Source: Marivivens sp.
GTDB lineage: Bacteria > Pseudomonadota > Alphaproteobacteria > Rhodobacterales > Rhodobacteraceae
NCBI GenBank assembly: GCA_024642185.1
Contig: JAHEBR010000137.1
Coordinates: 1 to 6,059 of the forward strand
Reading direction: 5' to 3'
DNA: 6,059 nt
The translations under genes were made by a program, and so were the position numbers. The notes under the pieces are model-generated. The model had not been told where the DNA came from and made no database searches. It saw only the letters and a program-made list of their open reading frames with translations. This document shows positions 1 through 4,969 of this stretch, piece by piece (the stretch's first letter is position 1; each line of letters opens with the position of its first letter).

Positions 1-832
1 CGCGCAGTGCGCTCAGCAAGGTTTCGATGTTCCACTTCTTGTTCACCGGCACCAGCACATCGCGCACCGCATCGGTGGTGGCGTGGAACGACACGGCGAG
101 AAGGCAGCCAATCTCGTTCGCCGTCCGGGCGATCTCGGGGACAACGCCCGAAGTCGACAGCGTGATCCGGCGGCGTCCAAGGGCGATGCCTTCACCATCC
201 ATCGCGATCTTCATCGCGTCGCGGACGTTTTCGAAATTGTAGAGCGGCTCACCCATGCCCATCAGCACGATGTTCGACAAAAGCCGCGTCTCGTCCTTCG
301 GCGCGCCCGGCACCGGCCATTCGCCAAGGTCGTCGCGGGCCAGCATCACCTGACCGATGATCTCCGACGCGGTAAGGTTACGGACAAGCTTTTGCGTGCC
401 GGTGTGGCAGAACGAACAGGTGAGCGTGCAACCGACCTGCGACGAGATGCACAGCGTGCCGCGATCCTCTTCGGGGATATAGACGATCTCGACCTCGTGG
501 CCGCCGGCGATCCGCACGAGATATTTGCGGGTGCCATCGGCCGAGACCTGCTTGGTCACCACCTCGGGCAACTCGATCACGAAGTTCTCGGCCAGAAGCT
601 TGCGATAGTCTTTCGCCAGATTGGTCATCTGTTCGAAATCACGCACGCCCCAGTGATAGACCCACTGCCAAAGCTGATTGGTCCGCATCTTGGCCTGCTT
701 TTCCGGCGTGCCAGCGGCGATCAGTGCCTCGCGCATCGCCTCGCGGGTCATGCCGACGAGGTTCTTGGCCCCCTCCGGCGCTTTGCGCGGAATGGTCAGA
801 ACGTCTTGCGTGATCGGGGCGGTGGCGGTCAT
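1..832 (-). CDS. rlmN: RlmN, dual-specificity 23S rRNA (A2503-C2)/tRNA methyltransferase, partial (C-terminus outside window)
   Basis: A radical-SAM enzyme that methylates C2 of adenine 2503 in 23S rRNA and adenine 37 in some tRNAs, acting in the cytoplasm. The visible 277 residues read without a stop. The radical-SAM CxxxCxxC motif is at Cys135, Cys139 and Cys142 within GCTLTCSFCHTG. It sits ten residues later than in E. coli RlmN (Cys125/129/132), and Cys128 in TLCISSQVGC corresponds to E. coli Cys118. The LMGMGEPLYNFENV and RRITLSTSG blocks follow, and the window ends in VNKKWNIETLLSALR. The second catalytic cysteine (E. coli Cys355) lies beyond the window edge. The start at 832 puts the conserved NLVGMTREAMREAL block at residue 24, as expected for the family; the next in-frame Met falls inside that block. 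The ribosome binding site is weak (only GAG about 7 nt upstream). The IalB-family gene lies 80 bp upstream on the same strand. Confidence 0.97.
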   Translation of the reverse strand, partial: MTATAPITQDVLTIPRKAPEGAKNLVGMTREAMREALIAAGTPEKQAKMRTNQLWQWVYHWGVRDFEQMTNLAKDYRKLLAENFVIELPEVVTKQVSADGTRKYLVRIAGGHEVEIVYIPEEDRGTLCISSQVGCTLTCSFCHTGTQKLVRNLTASEIIGQVMLARDDLGEWPVPGAPKDETRLLSNIVLMGMGEPLYNFENVRDAMKIAMDGEGIALGRRRITLSTSGVVPEIARTANEIGCLLAVSFHATTDAVRDVLVPVNKKWNIETLLSALR

Positions 833-855
833 GGCGGGCTCGATTCTAGGATCAG

Positions 856-884
856 ACCGGCCACATATAGGAATTCGGGCCGGT
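856..884. repeat. Inverted repeat ACCGGCC/GGCCGGT between the IalB-family gene and rlmN
   Basis: The arms at 856-862 and 878-884 are perfect 7-bp complements around a 15-nt AT-richer loop. No T-run follows the arm in the minus (rlmN) direction, so it does not look like an intrinsic terminator of the upstream gene. On the minus strand a TTGAAA (889-884) lies at the repeat edge and TATATG/TATGTG lies in the loop, so it could overlap an rlmN promoter. However, the spacing is 14 or 16 nt depending on the -10 chosen, which is a poor fit. Function is unknown; the repeat itself is certain. Confidence 0.4.
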
Positions 885-912
885 TTCAAAAGGAATCCGA
901 CCCGAATAAGCG

Positions 913-1437
913 CTACTTGCAGCGGTTCTCAGCTTCGCCCACCGCAGCGGTAAAGCCGCTGAGCGAGAACTTATCGGTGGTGACGGTGCCGCGCCCCGAA
1001 CGGGCGACGAGCGTGGCCGAAGCACCTTTCTTCATCGCCCCGACGATGGCGGCATCATCCTCGGGCTTGGCAGCCCAAGCCCATTCGCCTTCGGTGAACA
1101 GCGAAAACTTGGTCCCGTCGACATCGAGGTCGACTGTGGACCCACCTGCGAAGGGATAGCCGCCGGTGAAAGCAAGTTGGCTACTGATGCCTTCTCCGGG
1201 CCGGAAGAAGACGAAGAACAGGATATCTCCGCGATTGACCGAGACGACATTGCCGTCACGCGTATTGACCGTCTCTTTCGGCGCCGAGACCGCCCAGCAT
1301 TCCTTGGGACTACTCTCGACAAAAACGCTCCAGTCCGAATTGGCCTGAACACGGTTCGACGATTCCTGAGCCACGACTGCGCCTGACCAGCCCAAAGCGA
1401 CACCAAGTGCCACCACGCCCGTTACGATAAATTTCAT
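913..1437 (-). CDS. IalB-family (invasion-associated locus B) secreted protein
   Basis: A 174-residue protein of the IalB type, named after the Bartonella invasion-associated protein; in free-living Rhodobacteraceae the role is not established. Residues 1-23 form a Sec signal peptide: MK, then a hydrophobic stretch, then GAVVA with likely cleavage before Gln24, so the product should be periplasmic or envelope-associated. The mature part has the family-like WSVFVESSPKECWAVSAP block, a central RGDILFFVFFRPGEG strand region and a final ENRCK. Two cysteines, Cys47 and Cys173, may form a disulfide (inference). The start at 1437 is preferred over an in-frame ATG 20 codons upstream because GGAGG sits 7 nt before it and the signal peptide begins there. 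It is divergent from the asparaginase and may be co-transcribed with rlmN. The family call rests on motif resemblance and length. Confidence 0.85.
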   Translation of the reverse strand: MKFIVTGVVALGVALGWSGAVVAQESSNRVQANSDWSVFVESSPKECWAVSAPKETVNTRDGNVVSVNRGDILFFVFFRPGEGISSQLAFTGGYPFAGGSTVDLDVDGTKFSLFTEGEWAWAAKPEDDAAIVGAMKKGASATLVARSGRGTVTTDKFSLSGFTAAVGEAENRCK

Positions 1438-1500
1438 ATGACAGCCTCCAGCTGTGCTTGCCTCTTTCGCCCTGGGCCGCGATGCATTCTTCGGCATCTT

Positions 1501-1530
1501 TTGACTGGCAGGGCGGGTTTCAACCCGATA
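1501..1530 (+). promoter_or_regulatory. Candidate sigma70-type promoter for the asparaginase
   Basis: TTGACT at 1501-1506 matches five of six consensus -35 bases. A weak -10, CCGATA, lies at 1525-1530 after an 18-nt spacer; an alternative, AGATAA, lies at 1538-1543. The spacer overlaps the hairpin at 1508-1529. Predicted by eye only. Confidence 0.3.
1508..1529 (+). repeat. Degenerate REP-like palindrome
   Basis: GCAG is followed by GGCGGGT, loop TTCA, then ACCCG and AT. Against the REP-like unit on the minus strand at 4901-4880 it matches 17 of 22 positions. One pair of differences, the innermost stem pair, is compensatory (G-C replaced by T-A). The foot of the stem is no longer paired, so it looks like a decayed copy, or chance similarity in GC-rich DNA. 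It lies in the asparaginase upstream region. Confidence 0.4.
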
Positions 1531-1623
1531 CCGCTAGAGATAACAAGAAACCGACCCTTTGGAAAAGCCCCAATGGGCCACAAACCTGCGCGGAATACCG
1601 CCAAAGCAAGGAACCCCCAACGA

Positions 1624-2619
1624 ATGACCGGCGCTGTTGAACTTGTCGAAACCTGGCGTGGCGATCTTCTGGAAAGCGTGCATCAGGGCCACGCGGTGAT
1701 CGTCGGCGCCGATGGCGGGATCCTCGAGGCCTGGGGCGCGCCGGAAACGATCATCTTTCCGCGCTCGTCCTCGAAGATGCTGCAGGCGATCCCGCTCATC
1801 GAAAGCGGCGCGGCGGATGCCTTTGGCCTGACCTCGAGCCAGCTCGCGCTGGCCTGCGCCAGCCATCAGGGCGCGAAGCTTCATGTGACCCACGTCAACC
1901 GCTGGCTCAAGGATCTGGGCCTCAGCGACGATGCCCTGCGCTGCGGCCCCGAACCGTCGCGCGATGCCGCCTATCGCGACGAGATGATCTGCTCGGGCGA
2001 TCCGGCTTGTCAGGTCCACAATAACTGCTCGGGCAAGCACACGGGCTTTCTGACGCTTAACAAGCATATCGGTGGCGATGCGGAATATGTCGATCCGGCG
2101 CACCCCATCCAGATGATGGTGCGTGAGGCCACCGAAGGCCTGACCGGAGAAGCGAGCGCCGGTTATGGCATCGACGGCTGCTCGGCCCCCAACTTCGCGA
2201 TGAGCCTGCACGGCCTCGGCCGCGCGATGGCATTCTATGCCACCGCCCATGAGCGCAGCGATGTGCGCTCCAAAGCCGCCGCACGGCTGACTGATGCAAT
2301 GCGAAAGCACCCCGAACTGGTCGCTGGCGAAGGCCGCGCCTGCACCGAGCTTATGCGCGCGATGGATGGCCGCGTGACGATCAAGACCGGTGCCGAAGGC
2401 GTTTTCATCGCTATCGTCCCCGAAAAGAAGATCGGTATCGCGCTGAAGATCGCCGATGGCGCAACCCGCGCGAGCGAATGTGTCATGGCTTCTCTTCTGG
2501 TGCGCGTGGGCGTCCTTGATCCCAACCACCCCGCCGCCCGCGCCCGCATCCACGCGCCGATCCACAACCGGCGCGGCATCCATGCGGCGGGGGTCAGGCC
2601 GGCGGCGGCGCTGGCCTAG
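1624..2619 (+). CDS. L-asparaginase, class 3 (Rhizobium etli ReAV type, Asparaginase_II family)
   Basis: A cytoplasmic-type amidohydrolase of 331 residues expected to convert L-asparagine to aspartate and ammonia; no signal peptide is seen. It belongs to the family unrelated to E. coli AnsA/AnsB. With the start at 1624, numbering coincides with the R. etli enzyme: Ser48 and Lys51 in RSSSKM, Ser80 in CASHQG, and Cys135 and Lys138 in NNCSGKHTG. Cys186 in GIDGCSAPN matches the third zinc ligand (Cys189 there). Lys254 in IKTGAEG is the likely lysine of the second Ser-Lys dyad (inference). The C-terminal APIHNRRGIHAAGVRPA resembles the family end, and length is normal. AAGGA lies 11 nt before the start, a rather long spacing; an in-frame ATG at 1573 with GGAAAA upstream is the alternative, but it adds 17 residues without homology. 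The gene is convergent with serB, and the two stop codons overlap. Confidence 0.93.
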   Translation: MTGAVELVETWRGDLLESVHQGHAVIVGADGGILEAWGAPETIIFPRSSSKMLQAIPLIESGAADAFGLTSSQLALACASHQGAKLHVTHVNRWLKDLGLSDDALRCGPEPSRDAAYRDEMICSGDPACQVHNNCSGKHTGFLTLNKHIGGDAEYVDPAHPIQMMVREATEGLTGEASAGYGIDGCSAPNFAMSLHGLGRAMAFYATAHERSDVRSKAAARLTDAMRKHPELVAGEGRACTELMRAMDGRVTIKTGAEGVFIAIVPEKKIGIALKIADGATRASECVMASLLVRVGVLDPNHPAARARIHAPIHNRRGIHAAGVRPAAALA

Positions 2620-3491
2620 GCGGCAAACTCCGTCCGCGCGTAGCCCTGAATATAAAGGAGCGCGGTCAGATCGCCGTGGTTGATGCGGATATCGCACTGG
2701 GCCTGAACCGAGGGCTTGGCGTGCAGCGCCACGCCGGTTCCGGCAAGGCCCAGCATCCCGAGATCGTTCGCGCCATCGCCCACCGCCAGAACGTCTGACG
2801 CCGCAAGGCCGAGCCGCGCGGCGATCTCGCGAAGCGCCTGCACCTTGGCCTCGCGCCCGAGGATCGGCATGGCGACCCTGCCGGTGAGTTGCCCCGCCTC
2901 GACCAGAAGCGTATTGGCGCGGTTCTCGTCAAAGCCGAGCGACGCGGCGACCCTGCCTGTAAACGCGGTGAACCCGCCCGAGACGAGTGCTGCATAGGCT
3001 CCGCCTGCCCGCATCGTCGCCACCAGCGCCTTGCCGCCGGGCATGAAGGTGATCCGGCTTTCCAGAACCCGGTCAATCACGGCTTCGGGCAGGCCCCCAA
3101 GCAATCCGACCCGCTCTTTCAGCGCCGCCTCGAAATCCAACTCGCCATTCATCGCCCGCGCGGTGATCGCCGCCACGCGTTCACCCACGCCCGCTTCGGC
3201 GGCCAGTTCGTCGATGCATTCCTGCTCGATCATCGTGCTGTCCATGTCTGCGAGCAGCATCTTCTTGCGGCGGCCCGCCTGAGGCTGGATCACCAGATCG
3301 ACACCCTGCCCTTGCAGGCTCTCCCACACATCCCAGCGGTTGCCCGGCATCTGCGGCACGGCAAACTCCGCCGCCTCGCCCGCCGCGAGCCACTGCGCCC
3401 CGCCGCCGCCCCAAGCATTGCGAAGCGACTCAACGAGTGGCGCTTCGAGCGTGGGCTTGGCAGGATTGGTCAGAAGGGTGACGGCGAACAT
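2616..3491 (-). CDS. serB: Phosphoserine phosphatase SerB
   Basis: An HAD-superfamily hydrolase of 291 residues that dephosphorylates O-phosphoserine to L-serine, the last step of the phosphorylated pathway. All four HAD motifs are present. Motif I is DMDSTMIEQECIDELA, with nucleophile Asp82 and acid/base Asp84. Motif II is Ser171 in VSGGF, motif III is Lys216 in REAKVQ, and motif IV is GDGANDLGM with Asp239 and Asp243. Residues 1 to about 75 form a short N-terminal region without catalytic motifs, in the place of the E. coli SerB N-terminal domain. The start at 3491 has GGAG 5 nt upstream. The gene is transcribed away from serC-serA, sharing a 227-bp control region, so the whole pathway is at one locus. 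The stop codon (TAG on the minus strand, 2618-2616) interlocks with the asparaginase stop in CTAG, so there is no room for a separate terminator between them. Confidence 0.97.
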   Translation of the reverse strand: MFAVTLLTNPAKPTLEAPLVESLRNAWGGGGAQWLAAGEAAEFAVPQMPGNRWDVWESLQGQGVDLVIQPQAGRRKKMLLADMDSTMIEQECIDELAAEAGVGERVAAITARAMNGELDFEAALKERVGLLGGLPEAVIDRVLESRITFMPGGKALVATMRAGGAYAALVSGGFTAFTGRVAASLGFDENRANTLLVEAGQLTGRVAMPILGREAKVQALREIAARLGLAASDVLAVGDGANDLGMLGLAGTGVALHAKPSVQAQCDIRINHGDLTALLYIQGYARTEFAA

Positions 3492-3518
3492 GGCGGCTCC
3501 GGTCTTGGCTTCTTGGGC

Positions 3519-3547
3519 CTAATGCCTGATCAGCGCTGCGATTCCAA
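3519..3547 (-). promoter_or_regulatory. Candidate serB promoter
   Basis: On the minus strand TTGGAA (3547-3542) is followed after exactly 17 nt by CATTAG (3524-3519). That is 4 of 6 and 3 of 6 matches to the sigma70 consensus, with ideal spacing. Transcription would start a few bases downstream, giving a leader of roughly 20 nt before the serB ATG. By eye only; other sites in the gap are possible. Confidence 0.3.
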
Positions 3548-3590
3548 GCGGGCGGCGCGGTGCAAAGTTTCCGATCGTAGCCATTCGCGG

Positions 3591-3605
3591 TCGCATTCGA
3601 TGCGA
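3591..3605. promoter_or_regulatory. Perfect palindrome in the serB-serC control region, possible operator
   Basis: TCGCAT, TCG, ATGCGA forms a perfect 6-bp inverted repeat with a 3-nt centre, in the middle of the divergent serB/serC gap. It is about 45 nt upstream of the candidate serB -35 and about 50 nt upstream of the serC leader fold, a position that would suit a shared operator. No regulator is identified. A convincing serC promoter could not be picked out near it. Confidence 0.3.
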
Positions 3606-3655
3606 AAACAGCCGCTCTTGCGTCATTTTGGCCATTGTGGCCCGCCCCGCCCCCC

Positions 3656-3714
3656 GATATCCCCATCCGTGGGACACCCCTCCCCAACGAGGGGCATATA
3701 TCTGTGAGGATATC
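3656..3714 (+). ncRNA. Putative structured serC leader (serC-motif type cis-regulatory RNA)
   Basis: Immediately upstream of serC the sequence can fold as a closed multi-stem element. A perfect 7-bp outer helix joins GATATCC (3656-3662) to GGATATC (3708-3714). Inside it are a small CCA/TGG hairpin (3663-3665 with 3670-3672, loop TCCG) and a 6-bp CCCCTC/GAGGGG hairpin (3677-3682 with 3689-3694, loop CCCAAC). The right arm of the outer helix includes part of the serC Shine-Dalgarno GAGGA (3706-3710). A competing local hairpin, ATATC (3698-3702) with GATAT (3709-3713), cannot form at the same time and leaves GAG in its loop. Established knowledge: a conserved serC RNA motif is described upstream of serC-serA operons in alphaproteobacteria, and position and context match. 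Assignment to that family is inference; boundaries come from visible pairing. Confidence 0.6.
3706..3710 (+). promoter_or_regulatory. serC ribosome binding site, overlapping the leader helix
   Basis: GAGGA lies 8 nt before the ATG at 3719 and fixes the serC start. Bases 3708-3710 also belong to the outer leader helix, so folding would restrict ribosome access. Confidence 0.8.
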
Positions 3715-3718
3715 AGAA

Positions 3719-4873
3719 ATGGCACTGACCAAACCGGCATCGCGGCCGGTCAATCCGCGGTTCTCATCCGGCCCCTGCGCCAAACCCCCCACATGGACGC
3801 TCGAAGCCTTGGCAGACGCGCCGCTTGGCCGCTCGCATCGCGCCGGCGTTGGCAAGGCCAAGCTCAAAGAGGCGATCGACCTGACGGCCGAGATCCTCGG
3901 CATCCCCGCCAATTACCGTGTCGGCATCGTTCCGGCCTCGGATACCGGCGCTGTCGAGATGGCGCTCTGGTCGCTTCTGGGCGAACGCCCCGTCGAGATC
4001 GCCGCCTGGGAAAGCTTTGGCGCGGGTTGGGCGACCGATGTGGTCAAGCAACTCAAGATCTCCGCCACGGTCCACACCGCGGACTATGGCAAGATCGTCG
4101 ATCTCTCGACGCTCGATTATGACAACGACGTTGTCTTCACATGGAATGGCACGACCTCGGGCGTGCGCGTCGTCTCGGGCGAGGTGATCCCCGCGGATCG
4201 CAAGGGCCTGACCATTTGCGACGCGACGAGCGCCGCCTTCGCGCAGGATCTGCCCTGGGACAAGCTCGATGTCGTCACCTTCTCGTGGCAGAAGGTCATG
4301 GGCGGCGAGGCTGCGCACGGGATGCTGGTGCTCAGCCCCCGCGCGGTCGAGCGGCTGGAAAGCTATACCCCCGCATGGCCCCTGCCCAAGATCTTCCGCA
4401 TGACCTCGAAGGGCAAGCTGATCGAGGGCATCTTTCAGGGCGAGACGATCAACACGCCGTCGATGCTGGCGGTCGAGGATTATCTCTTCGCTCTGAAATG
4501 GGGCAAGTCCATCGGCGGCCTCGATGCGCTGAGGCACCGCGCCGATGCCAATGCCCGTGCGATCTGGAATTTCTGCGCCAGCCGCGACTGGATCGACAAC
4601 CTTGCCGAAGACAAGGCGACGCGGTCGAACACCAGCGTGTGCCTCAAGTTCACCGATCCGCGCATCACCGATGGCGCAGCCTTCGCCAAGGCCGTGGCCA
4701 AGCGGCTCGAGGCCGAGAAGATCGCGCTCGATATCGGCGGCTATCGCGATGCCCCCGCGGGCCTTCGCGTCTGGTGCGGGGCGACGGTCGAGACCTCGGA
4801 CATCGAGGCGATGCTGCCCTGGCTCGAATGGGCCTACCAGACCGAGATCGAAGCGCTGCTGCAAGCGGCCTGA
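3719..4873 (+). CDS. serC: Phosphoserine aminotransferase SerC
   Basis: A PLP-dependent class V aminotransferase of 384 residues, of the alphaproteobacterial SerC type. It converts 3-phosphohydroxypyruvate and glutamate to O-phosphoserine and 2-oxoglutarate, the second step of serine synthesis; homologues also serve pyridoxal phosphate synthesis in some bacteria. Visible landmarks are the N-terminal NPRFSSGPCAKPPTW, the cofactor-phosphate region VPASDTGAVEMALWSLLG, ICDATSAAF carrying the aspartate that contacts the PLP ring nitrogen, and FSWQKVMGGEAAHGM, whose lysine should form the Schiff base. TPAWPLPKIFRM and NTPSMLAVEDYLFAL follow, then a C-terminal domain ending in WLEWAYQTEIEALLQAA. The frame is open upstream, but GAGGA at 3706-3710 and the start of the homologous region select the ATG at 3719. 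It is followed 96 bp later by serA on the same strand, consistent with one operon. Confidence 0.98.
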   Translation: MALTKPASRPVNPRFSSGPCAKPPTWTLEALADAPLGRSHRAGVGKAKLKEAIDLTAEILGIPANYRVGIVPASDTGAVEMALWSLLGERPVEIAAWESFGAGWATDVVKQLKISATVHTADYGKIVDLSTLDYDNDVVFTWNGTTSGVRVVSGEVIPADRKGLTICDATSAAFAQDLPWDKLDVVTFSWQKVMGGEAAHGMLVLSPRAVERLESYTPAWPLPKIFRMTSKGKLIEGIFQGETINTPSMLAVEDYLFALKWGKSIGGLDALRHRADANARAIWNFCASRDWIDNLAEDKATRSNTSVCLKFTDPRITDGAAFAKAVAKRLEAEKIALDIGGYRDAPAGLRVWCGATVETSDIEAMLPWLEWAYQTEIEALLQAA

Positions 4874-4879
4874 GGGTTT

Positions 4880-4901
4880 GGCGGGGTGAACCCCGCCCTA
4901 C
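4880..4901 (-). repeat. REP-like element, copy 1 of an inverted pair
   Basis: Read on the minus strand it is GTAG followed by the palindrome GGCGGGG, loop TTCA, CCCCGCC. GTAG plus a GC-rich hairpin is the layout of REP elements moved by RAYT (REP-associated tyrosine) transposases. It begins 6 nt after the serC stop codon. As a plus-strand transcript it forms a 7-bp stem with loop UGAA; no U-run follows, so it is unlikely to terminate the operon. Confidence 0.75.
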
Positions 4902-4926
4902 CCGATCCGAACCCTATTCATCCCAC

Positions 4927-4948
4927 GTAGGGCGGGGCTCGCCCCGCC
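4927..4948 (+). repeat. REP-like element, copy 2 of an inverted pair
   Basis: GTAG (4927-4930) is followed by GGCGGGG, loop CTCG, CCCCGCC. It matches copy 1 at 20 of 22 positions. The two differences (T to C and A to G) face each other across the loop-closing pair, so pairing is conserved. The opposed orientation makes a doublet of the BIME/REPIN kind. In RNA the two copies could also pair with each other along 22 nt, with one G-U wobble and one mismatch, giving one long hairpin between serC and serA. Confidence 0.75.
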
Positions 4949-4969
4949 ACCCCAATGAAGGACCAAACC

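Larger units (their letters stand above)
1438..1623. other. Divergent intergenic region between the IalB-family gene and the asparaginase
   Basis: No gene is supported here. It must hold the 5' signals of two divergent genes. It contains GGAGG for the IalB-family gene (minus strand, just right of 1437), a possible TTGACT -35 box for the asparaginase at 1501-1506, and a REP-like hairpin at 1508-1529. A possible alternative asparaginase start lies at 1573. The asparaginase reading frame stays open across the whole gap, but this upstream part carries no recognisable protein features. Confidence 0.6.
4874..4969 (+). other. serC-serA intergenic spacer
   Basis: The 96-bp spacer holds the two REP-like units (4880-4901 and 4927-4948) separated by 25 nt, then the serA ribosome binding site AAGGA at 4958-4962, 7 nt before the serA ATG. 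No promoter for serA is evident. The repeats fill most of the spacer. Confidence 0.7.

Noticed and set aside
83..1159. Long plus-strand open frame of 358 codons across rlmN and the IalB-family gene
   Set aside because: It is antisense to two genes with clear family motifs, crosses their intergenic gap, and its translation is rich in Arg, His and Asp with no recognisable domain: a typical GC-rich shadow.
1438..1497. 20-codon upstream extension of the IalB-family protein (ATG at 1497)
   Set aside because: It would bury the signal peptide, and the GGAGG located correctly for the 1437 start would lie within the coding sequence.
1438..1623. N-terminal extension of the asparaginase frame to the ATG at 1438
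   Set aside because: The 62 extra residues show no family similarity. The 1624 start reproduces R. etli residue numbering, and the extension would fill the divergent promoter region.
1534..2697. Minus-strand open frame of 387 codons opposite the asparaginase
   Set aside because: It is antisense to a gene with intact catalytic motifs and also overlaps the serB 3' end in another frame. No domain or ribosome binding site was seen.
3764..4864. Minus-strand open frame of 366 codons opposite serC
   Set aside because: It mirrors serC in the complementary frame, as expected from strong third-position GC bias. No protein family is recognisable.
4880..4948. Intrinsic terminator after serC
   Set aside because: The hairpins are strong, but neither is followed by a T-run. 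The GTAG tails and inverted pairing fit REP-like elements better, and serA needs read-through unless it has its own promoter, which I could not find.
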